NCBI GenBank assembly: GCA_902495155.1
Contig: CABUWD010000028.1
Coordinates: 1 to 18,906 of the forward strand
DNA from: an uncultured Collinsella sp.
GTDB lineage: Bacteria; Actinomycetota; Coriobacteriia; Coriobacteriales; Coriobacteriaceae
DNA: 18,906 nucleotides
Direction: 5' to 3'
How positions within the stretch are numbered: the first letter of the stretch is position 1; the number at the start of each line of letters is the position of its first letter. Of the stretch, positions 1-8,730 are shown piece after piece. Both the position numbers and the translations under genes were made by a program. Under the pieces are notes generated by a model. It saw only the letters and a list, made by a program, of their open reading frames with translations, had not been told where the DNA came from and did no database searches.

Positions 1-869
1 AGACCGTGCGCGCGAGCTCGGGCCGTGTGTTTCGCGATGTCGCCAAGCGCGAGGATGCTGAACGACGTCGTGAGCAGAACTATGAGCGCCAGCGGGCACA
101 GGCTGAGCGGTCCGGTAGCGCGGGCGGTCGGGCGTCGGGTTCTCGCGATGCCGGTCGCGGCGCTTGGGCATCGGGCGCGACGCCGCCGGTGTCCGCGCCG
201 GTCGAAGAAGAGCCGCACGACTACGTCCCGCTCGATGCCTACGGTGCCGCGCCCGTGGAGGGCGTCGACGATCTGCCGCCAATCGATGTGCCTGATGGTA
301 TGGGTGCTGAGCCTGTGGCTGACGGTTCGGGTGCATCGGCTGCGGCGGCGCCGATGGTTCTGACCGATCTTGAGCGCAAGTCCTTGGCAGGGGAGCGCGA
401 GCTGCTGACGATGCTCACGAGCTACCCCGACCTGTTCCGCACGTATGCCGACCGCATCTGCTCCATCGAGTGGGTTGACCCACGTCACGAGTCCATCGCA
501 TGGGCCGTTCTGGCTACGCCGCCGGGAACCGATCCTGCAGCTTGCATGGATGCGGCACGCTCGGTGTGTCCCGAGGCGGCAACGCTTGTGAGTGCCGGGC
601 GCATCTCGGCGACGAGCAAGCACCCCACCGAGACGAACATTGTGTTTATGCTCGATACGCTCGAGCTCTACACCATCAAGCGCCGCATGCGTGCCGCACA
701 GGCCAAGCTGCGCCAGGACCGTTCGCTCGATGATGAGGGCCGTCGTTCGCTGACCGTGCAGGCCGCGCGGGACTCGCAGCGTCAGCGCGAACTGCAAAAG
801 TCGATCGGCGGCGTGGCGGACCCGTTCCGTTTGATCGGCCTGGAGGCCGCAGGCACTGAACAAGCCTAG
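1..869 (+). CDS. dnaG: DNA primase, C-terminal part (5' end outside window)
   Basis: DnaG makes the RNA primers for replication and binds the DnaB helicase through its C-terminal domain. Only about 288 codons are visible. The reading frame is open to the window edge (frame 3), so the GTG at 6 is not a real start. The visible part begins with a basic, Arg/Glu-rich stretch. A low-complexity Gly/Ser/Ala/Pro linker follows, and then a helical domain from about codon 120 (LERKSLAGERELLTML) to the end. That domain has the character of the helicase-binding region of DnaG. The catalytic TOPRIM and zinc domains would lie upstream and cannot be checked. The gene directly precedes rpoD, the classic macromolecular synthesis order, and this position supports the call. 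No terminator is visible between the two genes. The identification rests on the C-terminal domain plus context. Confidence 0.85.
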   Translation, partial: TVRASSGRVFRDVAKREDAERRREQNYERQRAQAERSGSAGGRASGSRDAGRGAWASGATPPVSAPVEEEPHDYVPLDAYGAAPVEGVDDLPPIDVPDGMGAEPVADGSGASAAAAPMVLTDLERKSLAGERELLTMLTSYPDLFRTYADRICSIEWVDPRHESIAWAVLATPPGTDPAACMDAARSVCPEAATLVSAGRISATSKHPTETNIVFMLDTLELYTIKRRMRAAQAKLRQDRSLDDEGRRSLTVQAARDSQRQRELQKSIGGVADPFRLIGLEAAGTEQA

Positions 870-938
870 ATGTTGTGGTCAACCAGCGTATTCTCGCCTA
901 TATCCAGTCCTCTTTTTGGGTATAGACGTCAATGTGTG

Positions 939-947
939 TGCTAAAGT
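939..947 (+). promoter_or_regulatory. Possible extended -10 promoter upstream of rpoD
   Basis: TGC followed by TAAAGT (-10 box at 942-947) has the extended -10 form. No good -35 box sits at 16-18 bases, so this is weak. It would give rpoD its own internal promoter in addition to read-through from dnaG. The TGn plus TA-rich hexamer pattern recurs before the SepIVA-like gene and before rpmF. Confidence 0.3.
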
Positions 948-979
948 ATTGAGTCCTGTGGACTATGAAGGGAGAATCT

Positions 980-2329
<1,350 letters not shown>

Positions 2330-2338
2330 TCAAGCAAG

Positions 2339-2373
2339 AAGCGCCCTCAAGCACATCTGCTTGGGGGCGCTTT
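2339..2373 (+). terminator. Rho-independent terminator of rpoD
   Basis: A 15-bp stem (AAGCGCCCTCAAGCA, 2339-2353, against 2358-2372) contains one G-U pair and has the 4-base loop CATC. It ends in TTTC. It begins ten bases after the rpoD stop. The T tract is short, but the stem is strong. Confidence 0.8.
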
Positions 2374-2380
2374 CATGTAG

Positions 2381-2430
2381 TCGTTGGGGACGTTCTTGAA
2401 TGACTAGTCGTTCAAGAACGTCCCCAATGA
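2381..2430 (+). repeat. 23-bp near-perfect inverted repeat with CTAG loop, REP-like
   Basis: The left arm is 2381-2403, the loop CTAG is 2404-2407 and the right arm is 2408-2430. All 23 positions pair if the + strand is read as RNA. The only two non-Watson-Crick pairs are G2383-T2428 and T2401-G2410, both G-U. On the minus strand the same two would be C-A mismatches. The core is GGGGACGTTCTTGAA and its complement. No T tract follows, so it is not a simple terminator. It may be a dispersed palindromic (REP-type) element. No second copy exists in this window. Confidence 0.65.
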
Positions 2431-2459
2431 CTGGGTCGGAAAATTTCTTAAAAAAGTTC

Positions 2460-2487
2460 TTGCCCTAAGCTGATTCGTCCGTATAAT
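2460..2487 (+). promoter_or_regulatory. Promoter of tRNA-Asn
   Basis: A -35 box TTGCCC at 2460-2465, a 16-base spacer and a perfect -10 box TATAAT at 2482-2487. Transcription would start about 24 bases before the mature tRNA. This is the best sigma-70 match in the window, as expected for a stable RNA. Confidence 0.7.
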
Positions 2488-2517
2488 AAACTTCGTTGCT
2501 TGAGAGCACGCACCTAT

Positions 2518-2592
2518 TCCTCGGTAGCTCAATGGTAGAGCACGCGGCTGTTAACCGCGCTGTTGTAGGTTCGAGTCCTACCCGGGGAGCCA
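2518..2592 (+). tRNA. tRNA-Asn (anticodon GTT)
   Basis: The 75-base gene folds into a full cloverleaf. The acceptor TCCTCGG (2518-2524) pairs with CCGGGGA (2582-2588). The D arm is GCTC/GAGC. The anticodon stem CGCGG/CCGCG encloses CTGTTAA, with GTT at 2550-2552. The T arm GTAGG/CCTAC has the loop TTCGAGT. The discriminator is G2589 and the CCA end is encoded at 2590-2592. It stands alone between its own promoter and terminator. Confidence 0.97.
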
Positions 2593-2598
2593 GGTTGT

Positions 2599-2628
2599 AA
2601 AACCCGTCGCTTATGCGGCGGGTTTTTT
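2599..2628 (+). terminator. Rho-independent terminator of tRNA-Asn
   Basis: The stem AAAACCCGTCGC (2599-2610) pairs with GCGGCGGGTTTT through the loop TTAT, with one G-U pair, and runs into six Ts at 2623-2628. It starts seven bases after the tRNA CCA. Confidence 0.9.
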
Positions 2629-2642
2629 CATGCCGCGATCGC

Positions 2643-2654
2643 CGTTCGCGAACG
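2643..2654. other. 12-bp perfect palindrome upstream of the asp23-like gene
   Basis: CGTTCGCGAACG is fully self-complementary. It lies in the 159-base gap between the tRNA terminator and the next gene, upstream of a weak -10-like TAGAAT at 2725-2730. It could be an operator, but G+C-rich DNA yields such palindromes by chance. The rest of this gap shows nothing recognisable. Confidence 0.25.
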
Positions 2655-2787
2655 TTGCCATATCAACATTTCGTGTCGAGGATGTAATCCCGAGGCCCGC
2701 CACCTCAACATGGCGCGGTCGTTGTAGAATATTGCAATGATTGCTCCCACGACATGGTGCCGCGAGCACCAAGAAAAGGAGATTCTT

Positions 2788-3144
2788 GTGTCTGAGACCA
2801 TTAACGGCAGCCTGAGCGTCTCGAACGACGTTATTGCCGATATTGCCGGTTATGCCGCGATGACGTGCTATGGCGTCGTCGGTATGGCCGAGCAGCTCCA
2901 GGGCGCCGAGAGCGTGCGCCTGCTTGCCGGTCAGCGCCTCCGCAAGGGCGTGCTTGTCTCCGCCGACGAGGACGGCCTTACGGTCGATCTTCACGTCGTG
3001 CTCGAGAACGGCGTCAACATGAAGTCCGTCTGCCACAATCTTTCGAGCTCCGTTGCCTTCACTTTGCAGGAGATCGCCCAGATCGATCCCGCCAGCCTTA
3101 AGATCGGCATCCATATCGACGCGCTCAAGAGCCGTCTGAACTAG
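2788..3144 (+). CDS. Asp23/Gls24 family protein (DUF322, YloU-like)
   Basis: A 118-aa protein of the alkaline-shock protein family. Members are small, abundant envelope- or membrane-associated proteins without known enzyme activity. The start is GTG 2788, preceded by AAAAGGAGA (2774-2782) six bases upstream. The longer reading from ATG 2737 adds an unrelated N-terminus and has no ribosome binding site. Typical features are the start of the fold (GSLSVSNDVIADIAGYAAM), the CYGVVGMAEQL segment, and the middle strand with DGLTVDLHVVLENGVNM. The order Asp23-like, fakA, recG is the same as yloU-yloV-recG in Bacillus, apart from genes inserted there. Only 27 bases separate it from fakA, so the two are probably cotranscribed. 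A role linked to FakA or membrane lipids is inferred from context alone. Confidence 0.88.
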   Translation: MSETINGSLSVSNDVIADIAGYAAMTCYGVVGMAEQLQGAESVRLLAGQRLRKGVLVSADEDGLTVDLHVVLENGVNMKSVCHNLSSSVAFTLQEIAQIDPASLKIGIHIDALKSRLN

Positions 3145-3171
3145 CATCCGAAAACGGAGATTCAAATACCC

Positions 3172-4833
3172 ATGATTGCAAAGACCATTCGCACCTGTTT
3201 TCCGATCGCTGCGGCTGCCGTTTCCGACAAGGCCGAGGAGATCAACAAGCTCAACGTCTTCCCCGTACCCGACGGCGATACCGGCACCAACATGTCGCTC
3301 ACGCTCGCCTCGGTGACCAAGGAGCTCTCCGCCCTTCCCGCCGATGCCGACATGGAGGCCATCGCCGGCGCCATCACTCACGGCTCCCTCATGGGCGCCC
3401 GCGGTAACTCCGGCGTCATCACGTCGCAGATTCTGCGCGGCGTGGCCGAGGGCCTCGTCTCTGCCGATGAGCCCATCACCTCCGCCAACATCGCTTATGC
3501 GTTCCGTCGTGCCGTCAAGGTCGCCTTCCAGGCCGTCCGCAAGCCCATCGAGGGCACAATCCTCACGGTGCTGCGCGATGTCTCGACCAAGGCCGACGAG
3601 TGCGAAAAGAAGAAGTTCTCGGCCGAGGACGCGCTCGATTCCATCGTTGTCGAGGCCTACCAGTCTGTCGCCCGCACGCCCGACCTGCTGCCGGTTCTGA
3701 AGGAGAACGGCGTGGTCGACTCCGGCGCCTTTGGCTTTGCCATCTTCCTGGAGAACTTTGTTGCCGCTGCGCTCGGCCGTAGCACCGTTGTCGAGGATTT
3801 CTCCGCCACGTTTGATTCTGCCGGCTCTGCCCGCGATGCGGCCCTCGGTCGCGTTGAGATCGAGGCCAACGATGACTGGGAGGGCTCGGAGTTCCGCTAC
3901 TGCAACGAGTTCCTCTTTAAGGCCGATGCCCCGTTTGACGAGGACGAGTGCCTTAAGTTCCTGGGCTCCATGGGCGACTGCGAGTTGCTCGTGGGTGCCT
4001 ATCCCGACTACAAGATCCACGTGCACTCCAACACCCCCAACCTGGTGCTCGAGCACATGCTGCAGCTTGGTCAGATCTATGAGGTCTTTATCCACAACAT
4101 GGAGATGGAGGCCCACGACCGTACCGCTAAGATCCACGAGGATCAGGAAAAGGCCGCCGAGCCCGCCAAGGCGCTGGGCTTTGTCGCCGTTGCCGCCGGT
4201 TCCGGCGAGGCCGACATCCTCAAGTCCCTTGGCGTCGACGTGGTCGTCTCCGGTGGCCAGACTATGAATCCCTCGACCGCCGACCTGCTGGGCGCAGTGG
4301 ACCAGGTCAACGCGACCTCGGTCATCATCTTGCCCAACAACGGCAACATCCGCATGGCCGCTGAGGCTGCTGCCTCAGCCTGCACCGACAAGAAGGTCGC
4401 CGTCGTTCCCACCAAGACCGTCCCGCAGGCCTTCTCCGCGCTGTTCGCAGTCCTGCCCGATTCCGAGCTCGAGGATGCCGTCGCCGCCATGGTCGACGCC
4501 ATCAGCGAGGTCCGCGATGGCGAGGTCACCCGCGCCGTGCGCGACTCTAGTGCCTCTGACGGTTCTCCGATTCACTCCGGTGACGTCATGGGTATCATCG
4601 CCGGCTCCATCGACGTGGTCGGCTCCGACGTGAAGCAGGTCACGCTCGACTGCATCAACCGCATGCAGGAGGAAGAGGAGGGCGACGCGCTGACGATTCT
4701 GGCCGGCGAGGAGCTGTCCGATGAGGCCTTCCAGGAGATCGTCGACGCCATCGAGGAAGCTCAGCCCGACTTGGAGATTGACGCCCATCGTGGCGAGCAG
4801 CCGCTCTATCCTGTGATCTTCTCGATCGAGTAG
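3172..4833 (+). CDS. fakA: Fatty acid kinase catalytic subunit FakA (DAK2/DhaL-like, YloV)
   Basis: FakA phosphorylates fatty acids held by a FakB (DegV-type) binding protein to acyl-phosphates, which feed PlsX/PlsY phospholipid synthesis. The 553-aa length matches the family (about 550). The N-terminal DhaL-like kinase domain shows the Mg/ATP motif LNVFPVPDGDTGTNM (residues 27-41, with D34, D36 and N40) and GARGNSG at 75-81. A middle domain contains the stretch around YPDYKIHVHSNTP. The C-terminal domain, from about residue 330, has the DegV-like character of the FakA C-terminus (VVVSGGQTMNPS, VIILPNNGNI). The start ATG 3172 has GGAGA eleven bases upstream, a slightly long spacing. No fakB is in the window. 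plsX and acpP, which act in the same pathway, lie 5 kb downstream on the same strand. The stop is only 10 bases before recG. Confidence 0.92.
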   Translation: MIAKTIRTCFPIAAAAVSDKAEEINKLNVFPVPDGDTGTNMSLTLASVTKELSALPADADMEAIAGAITHGSLMGARGNSGVITSQILRGVAEGLVSADEPITSANIAYAFRRAVKVAFQAVRKPIEGTILTVLRDVSTKADECEKKKFSAEDALDSIVVEAYQSVARTPDLLPVLKENGVVDSGAFGFAIFLENFVAAALGRSTVVEDFSATFDSAGSARDAALGRVEIEANDDWEGSEFRYCNEFLFKADAPFDEDECLKFLGSMGDCELLVGAYPDYKIHVHSNTPNLVLEHMLQLGQIYEVFIHNMEMEAHDRTAKIHEDQEKAAEPAKALGFVAVAAGSGEADILKSLGVDVVVSGGQTMNPSTADLLGAVDQVNATSVIILPNNGNIRMAAEAAASACTDKKVAVVPTKTVPQAFSALFAVLPDSELEDAVAAMVDAISEVRDGEVTRAVRDSSASDGSPIHSGDVMGIIAGSIDVVGSDVKQVTLDCINRMQEEEEGDALTILAGEELSDEAFQEIVDAIEEAQPDLEIDAHRGEQPLYPVIFSIE

Positions 4834-4843
4834 GCATCTGCCC

Positions 4844-7021
4844 ATGTCCGAGCTGTGCTCCGTGCCGCGCGTCTCGGAGCGCTTTGCCCAGAGCAATGCG
4901 CTCGACGAGGATATCGCGCGACTCAAATATGTTTCGGGTAAACGTGAGGAGGCCCTTCGCCGCCTGGGAATTAGGACGGTGGGGGACCTCCTTCTCCATA
5001 TCCCTCATCGATACCTCGACTTTACCCGTTCGTGGTCCATCGAGATGGCGCCCATCGGTACCGTGTGCACCATCATCGCCACGGTCGACCGCATCGTCCA
5101 AAAGCAGCCGCGTCCGCGCATGCAGGTGACCGAGGTATCGCTGGTGGACGAGACGGGCGTGTTGCAGGTCGCCTTTTTCCGCCAGCCCTGGATTGCCCAG
5201 CAGCTTAAACAGGGCGACCGCCTGGCCGTGATGGGCAAGGTCGAGTTTGCCTACGGTTTTAAGCAGATGGCCTCGCCGCACTTTGAAAAGCTCGATGACG
5301 GGCGTGCTGCGGGTACCATCCTGCCGGTCCATTACGTGAGCGATGGCGTGAGCCAGGCGTGGATGCGCCGCATCGTAAGCGGCGCGCTCGAGGTCGTCGG
5401 CAATCCGTTCGATCCGATTCCCGCGCCGCTGCGCGCAAAGCGGAAGCTCATGAGCAATGCCCGCGCGTTGCGTTCGATCCACTTTCCATCGAGTATGGCA
5501 GAGCGCGATATCGCGCGCGCACGGCTTGCCTACGAGGAGTGCCTCTACCTGCAGCTGGCGCTGCGCCTGCGCAACGTCGGCGGCCTGGTCGATGTGGTTC
5601 CCTATGCCCACACCGCGGGCGAGCACCTGGCCGCGCTTAAGCAAGCCCTGCCGTTTTCGCTGAGCGACGAGCAGGAGACCGCGTTCCAAGATATCCTGCG
5701 CGATATGTGCGATGGTGGGCGCGTGATGAACCGCCTGCTGCTGGGCGATGTCGGTACCGGTAAGACCGCCGTTGCCGCCTGCGCGCTGGCTGTGGCTGCC
5801 GATAGCGGCACGCAGGCCTGCGTTATGGCGCCCACGGGCGTGTTGGCGCGCCAATATGCCGATAAGACCGGCCCTCTGCTCTCGCAGGCGGGCATGTCCT
5901 GGGCGCTTCTGACGGGTGCCACGCCGGCCTCAGAGCGCGAGCAGATCCATGCCCAGCTTGAATCGGGCGAGCTCGACGTCCTCTTTGGAACCCACGCGGT
6001 GCTTTCGGATAACGTTGCGTTCAATCATCTGTCGCTTGTCGTCATCGACGAGCAGCACCGGTTTGGCGTTGGCCAACGCAACGCCCTACGCGCGAAGGGC
6101 CCCGGTGCGGACCTGCTCGTTATGACGGCGACACCGATCCCGCGTACGCTGGCGCTTTCGGTCTACGGCGATCTGGACACGAGTATCATCCGCCATCGGC
6201 CCGTCCCTGGCGCTGGCGTGACGACACGCGTGCTCACCGAGTCGAGCCGCGACCTCGCCTATGGCGCCATCCGCGAGGCGCATGAAAAGGGTCAGCAGGC
6301 CTACGTGATTTGCCCGCTCGTGGAGCCGAGTGACTCGGCCGATGAGCTTGAAGACGTGCCCGGTATCGCCCGCGACGACGAGGGCCGCGTGACCGTGCCT
6401 GTGCCGCTGCACGATACGGCGACCGAGCTCGATCGCCTGCGTCTGGCGTTGCCGGGTCTTGCCATCGAGCGCCTTCACGGCCGTATGCCAGCGGGGGAGA
6501 AGGATCGCGTGATCGACGCCTTCAAGCGTGGCGAGATTGACGTGCTCGTCTCGACTACGGTGGTCGAGGTGGGCGTCGACGTGCCCAACGCCACCGTCAT
6601 GGTCATCGAGAACGGTGAGCGGTTTGGCTTGGCGGCGCTGCATCAGCTACGCGGTCGCGTGGGCCGCGGCAGCGTGTCGGGCACGTGCCTGGTCATGACG
6701 CACTCCAAGGGCAATGGCGGCGCCTCGGCGGCACAAGACCGTCTCCAGTCGCTCGAAAAGACCTCGGATGGTTTTACGCTTGCCCAGATGGACCTGCGTC
6801 TGCGTCACGAGGGCGAAATCCTGGGGTACCGTCAGCACGGTGGCGTGACCTTGCGCTTTGTGGACCTGGATGCCGATGAGGACCTTATCGAATGGGCCCA
6901 TTTGGACGCGGTCGAGCTCTTGCGGTATGCTTGCAACCTTGACTCTGCGGCGACGCGCCCCCTTCGCGATGCGGTCGCCATGCGTTATCGACATATCTTT
7001 AAGGAGGTCAGCGGAGGATGA
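4844..7021 (+). CDS. recG: ATP-dependent DNA helicase RecG
   Basis: RecG reverses stalled replication forks and migrates branched DNA. The 725-aa product has the N-terminal wedge/OB region (around residues 45-150, with VGDLLLHIPHRYLDF). A superfamily 2 helicase core follows: Walker A GDVGTGKT at 301-308, the Walker B/DEQH box with D402 (VVIDEQHRFGVGQR), and motif III MTATPIPRTLALSVYGDLD. The C-terminal helicase motifs include VSTTVVEVGVDVPNA and LRGRVGRG. The length is slightly above the Bacillus protein because of an acidic insert (around SADELEDVPGIARDDEGR). No clear ribosome binding site precedes ATG 4844, so translation may depend on coupling to fakA. The stop overlaps the rsmD start (ATGA). 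Confidence 0.96.
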   Translation: MSELCSVPRVSERFAQSNALDEDIARLKYVSGKREEALRRLGIRTVGDLLLHIPHRYLDFTRSWSIEMAPIGTVCTIIATVDRIVQKQPRPRMQVTEVSLVDETGVLQVAFFRQPWIAQQLKQGDRLAVMGKVEFAYGFKQMASPHFEKLDDGRAAGTILPVHYVSDGVSQAWMRRIVSGALEVVGNPFDPIPAPLRAKRKLMSNARALRSIHFPSSMAERDIARARLAYEECLYLQLALRLRNVGGLVDVVPYAHTAGEHLAALKQALPFSLSDEQETAFQDILRDMCDGGRVMNRLLLGDVGTGKTAVAACALAVAADSGTQACVMAPTGVLARQYADKTGPLLSQAGMSWALLTGATPASEREQIHAQLESGELDVLFGTHAVLSDNVAFNHLSLVVIDEQHRFGVGQRNALRAKGPGADLLVMTATPIPRTLALSVYGDLDTSIIRHRPVPGAGVTTRVLTESSRDLAYGAIREAHEKGQQAYVICPLVEPSDSADELEDVPGIARDDEGRVTVPVPLHDTATELDRLRLALPGLAIERLHGRMPAGEKDRVIDAFKRGEIDVLVSTTVVEVGVDVPNATVMVIENGERFGLAALHQLRGRVGRGSVSGTCLVMTHSKGNGGASAAQDRLQSLEKTSDGFTLAQMDLRLRHEGEILGYRQHGGVTLRFVDLDADEDLIEWAHLDAVELLRYACNLDSAATRPLRDAVAMRYRHIFKEVSGG

Positions 7022-7674
7022 GAATCATCGGCGGCGAATGGCGCGGTCGTAAGATCGAGGAGCCCCGTGGTCGCGATGTCACCCGCCCCACGACTGATCG
7101 CGTGCGCGAGGCGTGCGCATCTATGGTCATGTCGGCATTCGATTTCGATTTGGACGAGGTTCGTGTGCTGGACGCCTTTGGCGGCTCCGGTGCCTTAGGG
7201 TTAGAGATGCTCTCTCGTGGGGCCCGCTCGCTCACGACGTTTGAGATCGATCGCAACGCCGCGCGGCTCATTACCAAGAATATCGAGTCGCTCTGCCGTG
7301 ACCGTGCGCGTTGGCGTGTGGTCACGGGCGACATGCTGGCAAGTGCTTCGCGCGGGCGTGTACCGGGCGGCCCCTTTGATTTGGTCCTGCTCGACCCGCC
7401 CTATGCTTTTGGTGCCGAGCCGGTCGAGGAACTGCTGCAAAATCTTTCTCAGCAGGGACTGCTGACGCCCGGGGCCTTTGCCCTGTTTGAGCATGCCGTC
7501 GCCGATGCGGGCGCGCATCCGGCAGGCTTTGAGACTGTACGTGAAAAGCGCTACGGCATTACCTCGGTCGACCTGCTTCGTTGGGTCGGCGATGACGACG
7601 GTGAGGGCGATAGCGCCGGCACCGATGCTGACAACAACGATGCCACGACGTTTCAGGAGGATGCTCATGAGTGA
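7018..7674 (+). CDS. rsmD: 16S rRNA (guanine(966)-N(2))-methyltransferase RsmD
   Basis: A SAM-dependent methyltransferase that modifies G966 of 16S rRNA during 30S assembly. Of 218 aa, the first 190 match the family: N-terminal MRIIGGEWRGRKIEEP and TRPTTDRVREA, the SAM-binding motif I VLDAFGGSGALGLEMLSRGA (residues 50-69), and the catalytic DPPY at 126-129. The last 25 or so residues form an acidic Asp/Gly/Asn tail, probably disordered. The ATG at 7018 overlaps the recG stop by four bases and has AAGGAGG at 7001 and GGAGG at 7013-7017. The 3' end overlaps coaD by eight bases. The rsmD-coaD pair is common in bacteria. Confidence 0.94.
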   Translation: MRIIGGEWRGRKIEEPRGRDVTRPTTDRVREACASMVMSAFDFDLDEVRVLDAFGGSGALGLEMLSRGARSLTTFEIDRNAARLITKNIESLCRDRARWRVVTGDMLASASRGRVPGGPFDLVLLDPPYAFGAEPVEELLQNLSQQGLLTPGAFALFEHAVADAGAHPAGFETVREKRYGITSVDLLRWVGDDDGEGDSAGTDADNNDATTFQEDAHE

Positions 7675-8164
7675 CACCATCAACCGCGTGATCGTCCCGG
7701 GCACCTTCGATCCCATCACGTTTGGCCATATCGATGTGATCCGCCGCGCCCGCCGCATCTTTCCCAGCGTGATCGTCGCTGTTGCAGAGTCGCAGGGTAA
7801 AAACGGTGTGGGCACCACGTTTATGCTCGATGAGCGCGTGGCGCTGGCCCGCGAGGCGCTCGGTAATATCGACGGCGTCGAAGTCCTGCCCTTTACCGGC
7901 CTCTTGGTCGACTTCGCTCGTGAGCAGGGGGCGGGGGCCGTGGTCAAGGGCCTGCGCGCCATGACCGACTTTGAGTATGAGCTGCAGCAGGCCGACCTCA
8001 ATTATCGCTTGGATAGCGAGCAGGAGTCCATCTTTGTCATGAGTGCTCCGCAGTACGGTTACATCTCGAGCTCGGTCGTTCGCCAGATCGCCTCGCTCGG
8101 CAGCGATGTATCGACGTTTGTGCCGCCCAACGTGGTCGAAGCGCTCAGACATCGCTTTTCGTGA
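7667..8164 (+). CDS. coaD: Phosphopantetheine adenylyltransferase CoaD
   Basis: CoaD transfers AMP from ATP to 4'-phosphopantetheine, the penultimate step of coenzyme A synthesis. The 165-aa length is typical. It shows the nucleotidyltransferase motif PGTFDPITFGH (residues 11-21, with the T/HxGH-type TFGH), the substrate-loop segment KGLRAMTDFEYELQ and the C-terminal YISSSVVRQIASLG. I set the start at ATG 7667 because AGGAGG at 7655-7660 sits six bases upstream and the protein then begins exactly at the family's first strand. The open frame extends further upstream only because it runs inside rsmD. The eight-base overlap with rsmD suggests coupled translation. CoA made here supplies the phosphopantetheine arm of the ACP encoded downstream. 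Confidence 0.96.
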   Translation: MSDTINRVIVPGTFDPITFGHIDVIRRARRIFPSVIVAVAESQGKNGVGTTFMLDERVALAREALGNIDGVEVLPFTGLLVDFAREQGAGAVVKGLRAMTDFEYELQQADLNYRLDSEQESIFVMSAPQYGYISSSVVRQIASLGSDVSTFVPPNVVEALRHRFS

Positions 8165-8188
8165 CGTTTTTTATTGCCTGGTGGCATG

Positions 8189-8197
8189 TGGTAAACT
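8189..8197 (+). promoter_or_regulatory. Probable extended -10 promoter for the SepIVA-like gene
   Basis: TGG plus TAAACT (-10 box 8192-8197) lies 35 bases before the start codon in the 68-base gap after coaD. The -35 region is T-rich (TTTTAT at 8169-8174, 17-base spacing) but poor. Confidence 0.4.
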
Positions 8198-8232
8198 AGC
8201 ACGATGATATGTTACCTATGAAAGGAGACCGG

Positions 8233-8730
8233 ATGCCGGGCGAGAATTTTCCTGGCGATAGGATCGTCAGCTTGGTCGATGAGCTCGAAGGGCTGATCGA
8301 GGAAGCCAAGCCGCCTTTCGGCAAGAACGCTCAGTTCAAGGTCATCGACGCCGACGTGTTCTTCAATATCCTCGACGAGATCCGCATGAGCTATCCCGAG
8401 GAGTGGCAGAAGTCCCGCCGTATCCTTAAGGAGCGCGAGGAGCTTATGGCTTCCGCCGCCGCTCAGGCTGATTCCATCATCGCCGACGCTCAGCAGCAGG
8501 CCCTCACCATTGCCGGTGAGCAGGAGATCGTCCGCCTTGCGCAGCAGCAGGCCGACGACATCCGCGATCGTGCCCAGCAGTACGAGCGCGAGACACGTTA
8601 TGCTGCCGAGGACTACGCGGAGCAGGTCTTTACGCACCTGGAGGAGAACCTCAAGAGCCTGACTGGCACCGTTACCCGTTGCCGTCAGCAGCTCAACGAG
8701 GGTGCCGCCCAACAGAATGGTCAGTGGTAA
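8233..8730 (+). CDS. Coiled-coil protein, SepIVA-like (DivIVA-related)
   Basis: A 165-aa soluble protein without signal peptide or membrane segment. I chose ATG 8233 because AAAGGAG (8221-8227) sits five bases upstream; the in-frame ATG at 8209 has no such site. An N-terminal helix (SLVDELEGLIEEAK, 13-26) and a short domain with IDADVFFNILDEIRMSYP precede a long helical region (about 58-150). That region is rich in Gln, Glu and Ala, with repeats such as AQADSIIADAQQQA. The order of elements, including the C-terminal Y-F-LEENLKSLTG-RQQL segment, resembles my recollection of mycobacterial SepIVA (Rv2927c). That is a DivIVA-domain septation and cell-wall elongation factor, also encoded next to coaD and a DUF177 gene. 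The match is from memory, not from an alignment. A role in division or polar growth is inferred. The stop overlaps the next start (TAATG). Confidence 0.6.
   Translation: MPGENFPGDRIVSLVDELEGLIEEAKPPFGKNAQFKVIDADVFFNILDEIRMSYPEEWQKSRRILKEREELMASAAAQADSIIADAQQQALTIAGEQEIVRLAQQQADDIRDRAQQYERETRYAAEDYAEQVFTHLEENLKSLTGTVTRCRQQLNEGAAQQNGQW

Noticed and set aside
2381..2430. The long hairpin as a second rpoD terminator
   Set aside because: No T tract follows (CTGGGTCGG), and a normal terminator already lies at 2339-2373.
2611..4137. A 508-codon open frame on the minus strand opposite the asp23-like gene and fakA
   Set aside because: It is a shadow of G+C-rich codon use on the + strand. The + strand genes are unmistakable, and the antisense product is low-complexity and resembles no family I know.
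4655..5854. A 399-codon minus-strand open frame opposite the end of fakA and the start of recG
   Set aside because: Same cause: antisense of clearly conserved genes, with no ribosome binding site and no recognisable domain.
7478..7666. An N-terminal extension of CoaD
   Set aside because: The extra 63 codons lie within rsmD in another frame, resemble nothing in the family, and the good ribosome binding site belongs to ATG 7667.
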